64,000 bases of DNA, from assembly GCF_018881655.1 (NCBI RefSeq), contig NZ_JACVPX010000005.1:155343-219342 (forward strand), in the 5' to 3' direction. Below the pieces are notes generated by a model, which had not been told where the DNA came from, searched no databases, and worked only from the letters and a program-made list of their open reading frames with translations. This DNA comes from Polynucleobacter sp. Tro8-14-1. Lineage in GTDB: Bacteria; Pseudomonadota; Gammaproteobacteria; Burkholderiales; Burkholderiaceae. The translations under genes and the position numbers were made by a program. How positions within the stretch are numbered: position 1 is the stretch's first letter; each line of letters starts with the position of its first letter. Below are positions 25,701 through 34,855 of this stretch, one piece after another.

Positions 25701-26183
25701 ATGTCTGCAACATTGGATAGAAATATTGAAGAGCCAATATTGAATGATTCAGAGTCTGAGCTTGTGCGCTCTGCTACAAGATGCATGATGATGGCGCTTG
25801 ATCACTCAAAAGCAAATAAGATTGCATTGCTTACTGAAAAAGAAAATTCTATCGGAGTGGATACACCCATCTTGGAGCTGCCGCCAAAAGTGTTGCGCTT
25901 AATAGCAAATGTGCTTGGCTCTATGGCGGAGAAAAAGCCTATTTTTCTAGTGCCTCAAGGCCACTTGTTAACGACTGTTGAGGCGGCTCAAATCTTAAAT
26001 GTTTCTAGACCATTTCTGACCAAGCTTTTAAAGGATAAGAAAATCAGATTCACTATGGTGGGATCTCATAGAAGGGTGGCGTATGAGGATTTATTGGAAT
26101 ACAAATCTAAGATGAGGTTTGAACGAGAGGTTGCCATGCAAGAAATGGCTGATCAAGCTCAAGAATTAAACTTAGGCTACTAA
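25701..26183 (+). CDS. Antitoxin with excisionase-type (MerR-like) HTH, partner of a PIN protein
   Basis: A protein of 160 residues from the ATG at 25701, preceded by GGAG at 25692-25695. An N-terminal helical part (ESELVRSATRCMMMALDHSKANKI) is followed at about 95-140 by an excisionase-family helix-turn-helix, LTTVEAAQILNVSRPFLTKLLKDKKIRFTMVGSHRRVAYEDLLEY. This layout is typical of antitoxins next to PIN-domain toxins. The partner begins four bases after its stop. DNA binding and autoregulation are expected but no operator was identified. Confidence 0.8.
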   Translation: MSATLDRNIEEPILNDSESELVRSATRCMMMALDHSKANKIALLTEKENSIGVDTPILELPPKVLRLIANVLGSMAEKKPIFLVPQGHLLTTVEAAQILNVSRPFLTKLLKDKKIRFTMVGSHRRVAYEDLLEYKSKMRFEREVAMQEMADQAQELNLGY

Positions 26184-26187
26184 ATCG

Positions 26188-26771
26188 ATGGCGGGTACGG
26201 CAAGATACACGGCAATACTGGATGCAAATGTCATGTATCCAGTCAATGTGTTCGATATCCTTGCGCAGTTTTGTATTGAGGGTTTATTCACTGCAAAATG
26301 GTCTCAAGATATAGATGAAGAATGGACTCGAAACCTTCTTCTCGATAGAGTTGATTTAATGCCAGAGCAGGTTCTTAAGAGGTGCAATAGACAGAGGGTA
26401 GCTATTCCCGACTGGGAAGTAGAAAAAGAAAAGTATCAATCTTTAATTGAGGCCCTTGATCTACCTGACATGGATGACAGACATGTTTTAGCTGCTGCAA
26501 TTGCTGGGCATGCTGATAGCATGTTACCTTTAATGTCAAAGATTTTCCAAGTCACGTATTGGATCAATACAATATTGAAGCAATTCATCCTGATGACTTT
26601 ATTTGCCATCAATTGGATCTCATTCCCTATCAAGCGTTAACGGCAATTAAGCATATACGCTTAAGATTAAAAAATCCCCCATACTCTGCGCAAGAATTGC
26701 TCGATAGTTATGGGAGGTCAGGACTAGTATCGACAGTGGCAAAGCTAAAAGAAGCAATAGAGCTCATTTAA
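26188..26771 (+). pseudogene. PIN-domain toxin, frameshifted
   Basis: The first frame opens as a PIN nuclease: TAILDANVMYPVNVFDIL with the first acidic residue, then LDLPDMDDRHVLAAAIAGHADS with the central acidic cluster. After GCTGATAGC (to 26520) the reading frame slips. The natural continuation VTFNVKDFPSHVLDQYNIEAIHPDDF is in another frame from 26523 and runs to the TAA at 26769-26771. Restoring one base at 26521-26522 rejoins both parts into one protein of about 194 residues. As read, the product would end at 26640 with a wrong tail, lacking the last part of the PIN fold. This is either real inactivation or a sequencing error. Confidence 0.85.
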
Positions 26772-26836
26772 GTGCTCAAGAGTGTAGAAATGCAGTATTT
26801 AATGAATTACAGAATTAAAAGGGTGAATGTAAAGAA

Positions 26837-27380
26837 ATGAAAAATACCGTTCGGAATCTGGCGAGGCGCTATTCCTTTTATTTGGGTGGCGATCAACCGC
26901 TGGTTACCTGGCATGAGCGTTTCCGTTCAGCCATCGGGGCTTTTATAGGGCTGATGTTAGTTATTACTATCGCTATGTACCTTAGAGAGCTTAGTGGTAT
27001 CGATGAATGGCTAATGGCCTCACTGGGAGCAAGCGCTTTATTGGTCTTCGTTCTGCCTGGTAGTCCAATGGCTCAGCCTTGGGCTGTTATTGCTGGTAAT
27101 ACTCTGTCTGCCTTAGTTGGGGTGAGTTGTGCAATCCTGTTTTCAAGCCCTTTATTGGCCCTACCAATGGCTGCTGCACTGTCAATATTGGGAATGTTTA
27201 TGCTGCGCTGCTTGCATCCACCAGCAGCGGCAGTGGCTTTAATTGCGGTTTTGGGGGGGCATAACGCACTACCGCTATGCCTTTTTCCCGGTGATGGTGG
27301 ATTCAGCGTTATTAATACTGGTTGGGGCGGTCTTCAGTAATTTGACCGGTAAACCTTACCCCAATAGGCCGCCTAAATAA
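26837..27380 (+). pseudogene. HPP-family integral membrane protein, frameshifted at a G7 run
   Basis: The first frame encodes most of an HPP-family membrane protein (SAIGAFIGLMLVITIAMYL, DEWLMASLGASALLVFVLPGSPMAQPW, MLRCLHPPAAAVALIAVLGG). After the run of seven G at 27253-27259 it goes out of frame and stops at 27340. With six G the frame continues as THYRYAFFPVMVDSALLILVG and SNLTGKPYPNRPPK to the TAA at 27378-27380, the expected family C-terminus and about 180 residues in total. The change is thus a one-base insertion in a homopolymer. HPP proteins have been linked to nitrite transport; the role here is unknown. Confidence 0.85.
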
Positions 27381-27407
27381 CAGGCAGCTATAACTCAAGA
27401 CAAGTCT

Positions 27408-27557
27408 TTATTTGCTGATTCTGCTGGCTGCGATTGAGGCTTTGCAGTCCTTAATGCCATAGTTTTGGTATTTGCCGGCATTTTCTTTGCGAATGGATTG
27501 GCCGCACTCAGTCAAAGAGTTGCGTAAGTTGATTTTGGGGATATTGCCTGTTGTCAT
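27408..27557 (-). CDS. Small hypothetical protein, 49 residues
   Basis: An ORF too short for usual cut-offs: it starts MTTGNIPKINLRNSLTECGQ and ends ASIAASRISK. A ribosome site GGAG lies six bases before the ATG. The product is basic and soluble, with two cysteines (CGQSIRKENAGK and KDCKAS) and no membrane segment. It sits alone in the gap between the HPP gene and manC. I do not recognise a family. The good ribosome site is the main support. Confidence 0.4.
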   Translation of the reverse strand: MTTGNIPKINLRNSLTECGQSIRKENAGKYQNYGIKDCKASIAASRISK

Positions 27558-27810
27558 GATTGACTCCGTAATAAGTGGTTTTCATTGTGAATTTAAGCCC
27601 CAAGGACCCTCATTAAGATCTAGGCTTTGGGCTTAATAGCGCTATCTTGCGCTGCTGATAATTCTAGTGAGTTTTTTTGGGTTTGGGGGTAATCATGGGT
27701 TAAGTGGAGTTAAATCCATTGTTAACCCCTAGTTTCATGAAAATAGCCGCTTAAAACCTTTAAAATCATCCGATATTTACAAAAAGCATAAATGCTTTGC
27801 TAATTCATTA
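27558..27810. other. Intergenic region upstream of manC
   Basis: Together with the small minus-strand ORF this forms the 430-base gap that separates the housekeeping/TA region from the polysaccharide block. It should contain the manC promoter. A 16-base palindrome (AAAGCAT, AA, ATGCTTT at 27783-27798) lies 12 bases before the manC ATG. No JUMPstart/ops element was found. Confidence 0.45.
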
Positions 27811-29325
27811 ATGAGCTCAACCAAACTGTCAGCTAATACCGTTATCCCAGTCATCCTTTGTGGAGGGTCTGGAACACGTCTTTGGCCGTTATCGCGCGCA
27901 GGCTTTCCGAAGCAGTTTTTAGTATTGTCTGGTGATGACTCTGGCAAGAGCTTATTTCAGCAGGCAGTTGAGCGTTTAAATACGCTCTCTAAGAATAATA
28001 TTGGGCCCACATTAATTGTGACCAATGAAGAGCATCGCTTCTTGGTGCTGGATCAATTACGAGAAATGCCTAGCATTCAAGCAACTTTGCTTTTAGAGCC
28101 AGAGGGTCGTAATACGGCACCGGCATTAAGCTTGGCTGCTTTGTACGCTAGCGAGCAAAAAGATAGCAGTGGCAAGCCCATTGATCCGATCTTGGTCATT
28201 ACACCGGCAGATCAAACAATACAAAATGGTGCGGCGTTTACTAAAGCACTCAATGAATGTGTCGAAGTTGTCAAAGCAGACTCCAGCGCAAAGACGATTG
28301 CCATCTTAGGTATTACGGCAAGCGCCCCAGAAACGGGTTATGGCTATATTAAGAAAATGGGCCAGCAAGGATCTCATGGTGAATACACCGTTGAGCAATT
28401 TGTAGAAAAGCCTGATGCCAAGACTGCGCAAAGTTATTTAGACAACGGCAATTACTTTTGGAATGGCGGCATGTTTGTGTTGCGCGCCAGTACTTGGCTT
28501 GCCGCTTTGAAGGAATTCCGCTCCGATATTTATGGTGCGACCGAGACTGCTTGGGTTGCGCGTAAGGTAGATCGCGCGGGTGATACCGAGTTTGTTCGTC
28601 CCGATAAAGACATCTTTAAAACGATTCCGAGCGAATCAATTGACTATGCAGTCATTGAAAAATGTCCTGGTAATGCAAGCAGTCAGTTCAGCATCAAGAT
28701 GGTCGAACTCAATGCGGGCTGGAATGACTTAGGTGCATGGGATGCAGTTTGGCAAGTGGGTAAAAAAGATGATCAAGGTAATGTTACCTCTGGCGATACA
28801 CTGCTGAGTGATGCTAGCAATTCCTTAGTGCATGCTAGTAGCCGTCTTGTGAGCGCAGTCGGTGTTGATAACTTAGTCATCATTGAAACCGCTGATGCTG
28901 TATTGGTTGCACACCGCTCCAATAGCCAGGATGTGAAGCACATCGTTAATCAGCTAGAAAAACAAAAGCGTGAAGAAAAGAATCTTCACCGCAAGGTGGC
29001 AAGGCCCTGGGGTTGGTATGACAGTGTGGATGAGGGTGAACGCTTTAAGGTCAAGCGCATTCAGGTAAAGCCAGGCGCAAGTCTATCTTTGCAAATGCAT
29101 CACCATCGTGCCGAGCACTGGATTGTGGTTAAAGGTACTGCTGAGATTACCAATGGTGAAAAAGTCATTTTGCTCTCTGAAAATCAAAGTACCTATATAC
29201 CGCAGGGCCAAACTCATCGCCTTGCTAATCCAGGAAAAACTCCATTGGAGATCATCGAGGTTCAGTCTGGTAGTTACCTGGGTGAAGACGATATTGTCCG
29301 TTTTGAAGATAACTACGGACGCTAA
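27811..29325 (+). CDS. manC: Mannose-1-phosphate guanylyltransferase / mannose-6-phosphate isomerase ManC
   Basis: A bifunctional type II enzyme of 504 residues supplying GDP-mannose. The nucleotidyltransferase domain (about 1-300) carries CGGSGTRLWPLSRAGFPKQ at about 17-35 and EKPDAKTAQSYLDNGNYFWNGGMF. The C-terminal cupin isomerase domain (about 365-500) has RPWGWYDSVDEGERFKVKRI and QMHHHRAEHWIVVKGTAE with the metal-binding histidines. It opens the first glycan block, directly upstream of the GDP-mannose dehydratases that use its product. No phosphomannomutase gene is in the window. Confidence 0.95.
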   Translation: MSSTKLSANTVIPVILCGGSGTRLWPLSRAGFPKQFLVLSGDDSGKSLFQQAVERLNTLSKNNIGPTLIVTNEEHRFLVLDQLREMPSIQATLLLEPEGRNTAPALSLAALYASEQKDSSGKPIDPILVITPADQTIQNGAAFTKALNECVEVVKADSSAKTIAILGITASAPETGYGYIKKMGQQGSHGEYTVEQFVEKPDAKTAQSYLDNGNYFWNGGMFVLRASTWLAALKEFRSDIYGATETAWVARKVDRAGDTEFVRPDKDIFKTIPSESIDYAVIEKCPGNASSQFSIKMVELNAGWNDLGAWDAVWQVGKKDDQGNVTSGDTLLSDASNSLVHASSRLVSAVGVDNLVIIETADAVLVAHRSNSQDVKHIVNQLEKQKREEKNLHRKVARPWGWYDSVDEGERFKVKRIQVKPGASLSLQMHHHRAEHWIVVKGTAEITNGEKVILLSENQSTYIPQGQTHRLANPGKTPLEIIEVQSGSYLGEDDIVRFEDNYGR

Positions 29326-29349
29326 ATAGCTCAGTCACTAAATTAATCA

Positions 29350-30330
29350 ATGAATCAATCAAATAATTCAAGCGGCACTGGTAAATGTGTTGCACTCATT
29401 TGTGGGGTAAGCGGTCAGGATGGCAGTTATTTAGCCAAGCTATTGCTAGATAAAGGCTATGAGGTATTCGGTACTTCGCGCGATGCCCAAGGCTCATCTT
29501 TCGGTAACCTGAAAAAATTAGGCATAGCAGATCGTATTAAATATATTTCTATGGTGCCTGAGGACTTTCGCAGTATCTTGGTCGCATTAAGAAAAAGTAA
29601 CCCTGATGAGATCTACTATCTCGCAGGTCAATCTTCTGTAGGTCTCTCTTTTGAGCAGCCTGCAGAAACGATTCAGAGTATTACGATGGGCACCCTCAAT
29701 ATTCTTGAAGGATGTCGGATGATGGATAAGCAGATCAAGATCTATCACGCCGGTTCAGGAGAGTGCTTTGGTGATACCAAGGGCGAGCCTGCAACTGAAA
29801 GTACCCCGTTCTATCCCATGAGCCCCTATGCGGTTGCTAAAAGCTCAGCCTATTGGTTAGTAAATAACTATCGTGATGCTTATGGCCTATTTGCTTGCAC
29901 GGGAATTCTGTTTAACCACGAATCCCCATTGCGTCCAGAGCGTTTTGTAACTCAAAAAATTATTCACTCTGTTAAGCGAATCTCGGAAGGCAGTCAAGAT
30001 AAGCTCAGCTTAGGTCGCCTAGATATTTCTAGAGATTGGGGCTGGGCCCCAGAATATGTAGAGGCAATGTGGCTCATGTTGCAACAAGAAAAGCCACAAG
30101 ACTTTGTTATCGCTACTGGCACCACAATTACCTTGGAAGATTTTGTAAAAGCAGTATTTGATCAGGCCGGCCTCAACTGGAAGGATCATGTAGTTCAAGA
30201 TCCAAGCCTCTTCCGCCCAACAGATTTAGCGATCGGTCGCGCTGATCCAAGCAAGGCATTGAAAGAGCTTGGTTGGAAAGCGTCAACCCAAGGAATTAAT
30301 GTAGTTCAAAAAATGTATCAATCAATTTAA
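29350..30330 (+). CDS. GDP-mannose 4,6-dehydratase-family SDR (Rmd-like paralogue)
   Basis: An extended SDR of 326 residues. The NAD(P)-binding [23 protein letters not shown] is at about 19-41. The catalytic Tyr-Lys pair is in PMSPYAVAKSSAYWL, and the GDP-mannose family segment [20 protein letters not shown] follows. It is shorter than true Gmd (next gene) and lacks its [15 protein letters not shown] dimer loop. It could therefore be a second dehydratase or, as in Pseudomonas, the reductase Rmd that makes GDP-D-rhamnose. The sequence alone does not decide. Confidence 0.8.
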   Translation: MNQSNNSSGTGKCVALICGVSGQDGSYLAKLLLDKGYEVFGTSRDAQGSSFGNLKKLGIADRIKYISMVPEDFRSILVALRKSNPDEIYYLAGQSSVGLSFEQPAETIQSITMGTLNILEGCRMMDKQIKIYHAGSGECFGDTKGEPATESTPFYPMSPYAVAKSSAYWLVNNYRDAYGLFACTGILFNHESPLRPERFVTQKIIHSVKRISEGSQDKLSLGRLDISRDWGWAPEYVEAMWLMLQQEKPQDFVIATGTTITLEDFVKAVFDQAGLNWKDHVVQDPSLFRPTDLAIGRADPSKALKELGWKASTQGINVVQKMYQSI

Positions 30331-30357
30331 TTAATAAAAACACTAATTCACAACACT

Positions 30358-31488
30358 ATGAATACGAAATCAAAAGTTGCCCTTATTACTGGTATTACCG
30401 GACAAGACGGTTCTTACCTAGCTGAGTTTTTATTGGAAAAGGGGTATGTCGTTCATGGTATTAAACGCCGTGCATCATCATTCAATACTGATCGCATCGA
30501 CCATCTCTATCAAGATCCCCATGTTAATCACCCAAACTTGATTCTGCATTATGGTGACTTAACTGATACCAGTAACTTGGTGCGCATCATTCAAGAGAGT
30601 CAGCCTGATGAAATTTATAACTTGGGCGCGCAGTCTCACGTAGCGGTTTCTTTTGAGTCTCCTGAGTACACTGCCGATGTTGATGCAATGGGGCCATTGC
30701 GTATCTTGGAAGCTATTCGTATTCTGGGCCTAGAAAAGAAAACCCGTTTCTATCAAGCATCTACTTCTGAGCTCTATGGCTTGGTTCAAGAAATTCCACA
30801 AAAAGAGACTACGCCTTTTTATCCAAGAAGCCCTTATGCGGTAGCTAAGCTATACGCCTATTGGATCACTGTGAACTATCGCGAGGGTTATGGCATGTAT
30901 GCCTGTAACGGTATTTTGTTTAATCATGAGTCTAAGCGTCGTGGTGAGACTTTTGTGACTCGCAAAGTGACTCGTGGCTTGGCTAATATTGCTCAAGGTC
31001 TTGAGAAATTCTTATTCATGGGCAATATCGATGCTTTGCGTGATTGGGGTCATGCTAAAGATTACGTACGCATGCAATGGTTGATGTTGCAACAAGACAA
31101 ACCGGATGACTTTGTGATTGCCACTGGTGTGCAGTTCACCGTGCGTGAATTTATTACTCGTAGCGCAAAGCAGCTTGGTATCACCATGCGTTTTGAGGGT
31201 GAAGCGGAGAATGAAAAAGGCATTGTTGCAGCCATTGAGGGTGATAAAGCCCCTGCATTGAAGGTTGGCGATGTAATCGTGCAGATTGATCCACGCTACT
31301 ACCGTCCTACTGAAGTAGAAACTCTATTGGGTGATCCAACGAAGGCTAAAGAGAAATTGGGCTGGGTTCCTGAAATCACTCTAGATGAAATGATTGTTGA
31401 GATGGTTGCTAATGACTTGGACCAAGCTAGACAACATGCTTTATTACAGAAACATGGCTACTCAGTAGCAGTTGGTAAAGAAAATTAA
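30358..31488 (+). CDS. gmd: GDP-mannose 4,6-dehydratase Gmd
   Basis: An enzyme of 376 residues converting GDP-mannose to GDP-4-keto-6-deoxymannose. It carries all family marks: [40 protein letters not shown] at the N-terminus, [35 protein letters not shown] with the catalytic Ser/Thr, Tyr and Lys, and [19 protein letters not shown]. The C-terminal [27 protein letters not shown] is diagnostic. It lies between the Rmd-like gene and fcl. Confidence 0.96.
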   Translation: MNTKSKVALITGITGQDGSYLAEFLLEKGYVVHGIKRRASSFNTDRIDHLYQDPHVNHPNLILHYGDLTDTSNLVRIIQESQPDEIYNLGAQSHVAVSFESPEYTADVDAMGPLRILEAIRILGLEKKTRFYQASTSELYGLVQEIPQKETTPFYPRSPYAVAKLYAYWITVNYREGYGMYACNGILFNHESKRRGETFVTRKVTRGLANIAQGLEKFLFMGNIDALRDWGHAKDYVRMQWLMLQQDKPDDFVIATGVQFTVREFITRSAKQLGITMRFEGEAENEKGIVAAIEGDKAPALKVGDVIVQIDPRYYRPTEVETLLGDPTKAKEKLGWVPEITLDEMIVEMVANDLDQARQHALLQKHGYSVAVGKEN

Positions 31489-31497
31489 GCAATTTTT

Positions 31498-32472
31498 ATG
31501 GACTTAAGCCAAAAAATTTATGTTGCGGGCCATCGCGGAATGGTGGGTTCAGCCATTGTCCGCAATTTGCAGGCTAAAGGCCATACTAATATCGTCACAA
31601 GAACTCATGCCCAATTAGATCTCACTAATCAAGCTGCGGTTGCCGAGTTCTTTGCCGCTGAGAAGCCTGATCAGGTCTATTTAGCTGCTGCAAAAGTAGG
31701 AGGCATTTATGCCAACAATACTTTTCCGGCGGAGTTTATTTATGACAACCTGATGGTGCAGAACAACGTGATCCATCAAGCATTTTCAAATGGCGTCAAG
31801 AGGTTGTTGTTCTTGGGTTCAAGCTGTATTTATCCGAAATTGGCACCTCAGCCTATGAATGAAGACGCTTTGTTAATGGGTAAGTTAGAGCCCACTAATG
31901 AGCCTTATGCCATTGCCAAAATTGCTGGTATCAAGATGTGTGAAAGTTATAACCGCCAGTATGGCCAGTCACATGGAGTGGACTACCGCTCAGTGATGCC
32001 TACCAACCTTTATGGCCCTGGTGATAACTACCATCCTGAAAATAGTCATGTGATCCCTGCGCTGATTAGAAGGTTTCATGAGGCTAAAGTAGGCAATACG
32101 CCTGAAGTGTTGATTTGGGGAACTGGTACGCCTAAGCGCGAGTTCTTGTACGTTGACGACATGGCTGCCGCTTCAGTATTTGTCATGAACTTAGATAAGT
32201 CTACTTATGATCAGCATACCGATCCAATGCAAAGTCATATTAATGTGGGTTTTGGTAGCGATATCTCTATTGCTGAGTTGGCGAATGCGGTAAGCCGGGC
32301 GGTTGGCTATCAAGGAAAGATTGGTTTTGATGTCACTAAGCCTGATGGCACTCCACGTAAGTGGATGGATTCATCCAGATTAAATGGTTTGGGCTGGGCT
32401 CCAAAAGTTCAGTTAACTGAAGGCCTAAAACAGGCTTATGCAGAATTTTTGCTGGGACATAGAGATGCCTGA
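31498..32472 (+). CDS. fcl: GDP-L-fucose synthase Fcl (WcaG)
   Basis: A dual epimerase-reductase of 324 residues turning GDP-4-keto-6-deoxymannose into GDP-L-fucose. It has [14 protein letters not shown] (about 11-24), [16 protein letters not shown] (about 107-122), the [22 protein letters not shown] catalytic Tyr/Lys region, and [27 protein letters not shown]. These make the assignment firm. It follows gmd by nine bases and overlaps the next gene, so the four GDP-sugar genes form one transcription unit. Confidence 0.95.
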   Translation: MDLSQKIYVAGHRGMVGSAIVRNLQAKGHTNIVTRTHAQLDLTNQAAVAEFFAAEKPDQVYLAAAKVGGIYANNTFPAEFIYDNLMVQNNVIHQAFSNGVKRLLFLGSSCIYPKLAPQPMNEDALLMGKLEPTNEPYAIAKIAGIKMCESYNRQYGQSHGVDYRSVMPTNLYGPGDNYHPENSHVIPALIRRFHEAKVGNTPEVLIWGTGTPKREFLYVDDMAAASVFVMNLDKSTYDQHTDPMQSHINVGFGSDISIAELANAVSRAVGYQGKIGFDVTKPDGTPRKWMDSSRLNGLGWAPKVQLTEGLKQAYAEFLLGHRDA

Positions 32473-33361
32473 GGTGTCTTCAGTGATGCCTTCTGCAGTG
32501 CCAGCAATTGACGAAGTAATTTCCGTCTGCTCAATCAAGGATATTGATGTTTGGACGGTAGCCGCTAAACATATAGTTCAATATATTTCAGCCAAGCAAT
32601 ACACAGTAATTGTTCCGGATGCTCAAGTGCAGATGTTTTCCGCCGTTACTAAGGTGCCATACCAAGTTAAGCCAGAATCGCTCTTTGTTGGCAATCTAAA
32701 AGAAAAAATAGCACAGACCTTAACGCCAGAGAATCAAGATCGGGTGGGTTGGTATTTGCAGCAGTTTGTAAAGATTTCTGCTGTGCTGACTCATGACGAT
32801 CGGGATGTCGTCCTCATTTGGGATGCGGATACCGTGCCTTTAAAGCAGCTCGAGTTTATTAATTCGAGGGGGCAGTTTATTTATTACAAGGGCGATGAGT
32901 ATCGTAAGTCTTATTTTGACTTTATCGAACGTGCCTTAGGTCTAAAGCGCACACAAAACTTTTCTTTTATTGCTCAGAGCTTAATTCTGAAAGTCAGTTG
33001 GGCGCGTGAATTAACAAATGCATTAGCGCAAAGCGCTCAACTTCCTTGGATTGATGCAGTCTTATCATTTTTAGACAAGGCGGAACCCGCAGGCTTTGCT
33101 GAATTTGAAACCTTGGGCACTTGGATATGGAATCATCATCACGATGAAATAATCATTAGCGAGCGTCCTTGGTATCGCAATGGCTTAAGTCTGGTTGGAA
33201 ACCCGCCAAAACTCTCGCAATCTGTATGGAATGGTTTGGCTAAGTCCTATGATTTCATTAGTTTCGAGGGTTGGGATGAGCTTGTGGGTCTGCGAAAAAG
33301 ACTGAAAAGAATTGCGAGAAGGTATCAATATTCCTATCGAGGCAAGGCAAGCGCTGTCTAG
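32465..33361 (+). CDS. DUF6492-like protein, probable glycosyltransferase
   Basis: A protein of 298 residues from the ATG at 32465, which overlaps the end of fcl by eight bases. Its [35 protein letters not shown] opening and the [17 protein letters not shown] segment (an Asp-x-Asp-like motif near residue 125) resemble GT-A folds of the DUF6492 group found in surface-glycan loci. The C-terminal part has [22 protein letters not shown]. Substrate unknown. Being co-transcribed with the GDP-fucose genes hints at a deoxysugar donor. Confidence 0.6.
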   Translation: MPEVSSVMPSAVPAIDEVISVCSIKDIDVWTVAAKHIVQYISAKQYTVIVPDAQVQMFSAVTKVPYQVKPESLFVGNLKEKIAQTLTPENQDRVGWYLQQFVKISAVLTHDDRDVVLIWDADTVPLKQLEFINSRGQFIYYKGDEYRKSYFDFIERALGLKRTQNFSFIAQSLILKVSWARELTNALAQSAQLPWIDAVLSFLDKAEPAGFAEFETLGTWIWNHHHDEIIISERPWYRNGLSLVGNPPKLSQSVWNGLAKSYDFISFEGWDELVGLRKRLKRIARRYQYSYRGKASAV

Positions 33362-33409
33362 CTCAGGACGTCTGAGAAGAAGGCATCTCCTAGCATCGAA
33401 AATTTCCTA

Positions 33410-34828
33410 ATGAAAATAGCCGTTACCCAACTCAGGCCAGTGCCGCACACTCTAGTGCTGGTGTTGTGCGCGCTATTTTCGATCTTATATGGCGTGTGGT
33501 TATTGCCTCATACCGTCTTTATTCGCCACTCTTGTTTAATAATTGGCTCTCTATTGAGTTTGCCAGTGATATTTTTTAACTGGAAAATTTTTTTCCAGCG
33601 GCGCGCTATACCAATTGCACTCATCTTATTTTTGTTAATATGGGTCAGTATCCATCTATGGTTTATTGGCGTTGACTTTGCAATGCAGTACGCCGAGTAC
33701 ACCAAAATTTGGAAAAAGATTGCTATCAGCCTTCCATTTGCGCTGGGTCTTGGCCTTGGCTTATTAAGCAACTCCACGGATGCCGCGAAGACCAAAATCT
33801 ATTGGCGAATTCTATTTATTGGTTTTTTATCCCCAACCCTGATTTACTTATTTAAATATTGGATCACCCTCAATGCAGGTCGCTGGGGATTAGAGCTCTC
33901 ACCATTCTTGATGAGATCAAACGATATTAATCATCCTTTTGGCATCCATAAGGTGGGCTACGTGTTCTTTTGTCTCCCTGCGGTTGCTTTAGCTGTGGGG
34001 CGTTTGCAAAACCTCATTCGATCAGGCAGCAAAAATGTATTGGCGTATTTGATTTATTTATCCGTATTGCCAATTACTTTATTTAATTTTCAAGTCGAAG
34101 ACACTCGCAACGGATTTGCGTACACATTGATCTTGGTGGTATTGGGCTCGTTTGGATTGTGGCTTGGTAAATCACGTCAATTCTTGTTTCGTAAGCTCAC
34201 ATTGACTGCCTTGTTATTTATGGCAATTTCTTATGTTGGGTACTTGTGCTTTAAAGATGATGCGCGTTGGAATACCTTTATTCCTGATGCTAAGGTGGCG
34301 GTTCAAGTAGATCAATTTGATCACTGGAAATATTGCGGTGCTGCACCTCACGGCTATCCCGTCAATGAACTTGGCAAGACCGTTACTCAGTCAAACTATG
34401 AACGCATAGCTTGGGCTGTTGTGGCATTGAGACTTGTACGAGATAACCCGCTTGGCTATGGTGTCATGGATCTCTCATTTGCCTACTTGGGAAAGCTGCA
34501 GTGGCCAGAGGCAGAGTGCCTGCATCAGAGTCACAGTGCATGGCTTGATTTTGCTTTAGGCTACGGCATCCCGGGTGTTCTGCTGTTGCTGATGGCTGCT
34601 ATTTTGGCCTGGGTATATAGTAGAAATACCCCCCAACCTTGGGCGGATATCGGACGGTGGGGCCTCGGATCGATGATGTTGTTGCTAATTACAACAGAAA
34701 TATCCTCTGAAGTATTTGTGAACGCATTGATCTTTTTGATTGTTTTGGTAAGCACTTTAAGTTTGAGGTTTTCGCAAATGAGTAGTTGTCATAATCAAAG
34801 TAAGACTAAGCCATCGCATGGAAAATAA
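33410..34828 (+). CDS. O-antigen ligase/polymerase family membrane protein (WaaL/Wzy)
   Basis: A protein of 472 residues with about 10-12 transmembrane segments and a large periplasmic loop at about 290-370. The C-terminal ERIAWAVVALRLVRDNPLGYGVMDLSFAYLG and HQSHSAWLDFALGYGIPGVLLLLM segments are the Wzy_C/O-antigen ligase signature with the conserved His. It either ligates O-antigen to lipid A-core or polymerises repeats. As an EpsG-like and another polymerase candidate are nearby, ligase is a fair possibility. Confidence 0.8.
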   Translation: MKIAVTQLRPVPHTLVLVLCALFSILYGVWLLPHTVFIRHSCLIIGSLLSLPVIFFNWKIFFQRRAIPIALILFLLIWVSIHLWFIGVDFAMQYAEYTKIWKKIAISLPFALGLGLGLLSNSTDAAKTKIYWRILFIGFLSPTLIYLFKYWITLNAGRWGLELSPFLMRSNDINHPFGIHKVGYVFFCLPAVALAVGRLQNLIRSGSKNVLAYLIYLSVLPITLFNFQVEDTRNGFAYTLILVVLGSFGLWLGKSRQFLFRKLTLTALLFMAISYVGYLCFKDDARWNTFIPDAKVAVQVDQFDHWKYCGAAPHGYPVNELGKTVTQSNYERIAWAVVALRLVRDNPLGYGVMDLSFAYLGKLQWPEAECLHQSHSAWLDFALGYGIPGVLLLLMAAILAWVYSRNTPQPWADIGRWGLGSMMLLLITTEISSEVFVNALIFLIVLVSTLSLRFSQMSSCHNQSKTKPSHGK

Positions 34829-34855
34829 CTATATTCATATGAATCGCTTTTTTTC

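Noticed and set aside
27558..27810. JUMPstart/ops element expected before a long polysaccharide operon
   Set aside because: No GGCGGTAG-type core found here or upstream of wzz.
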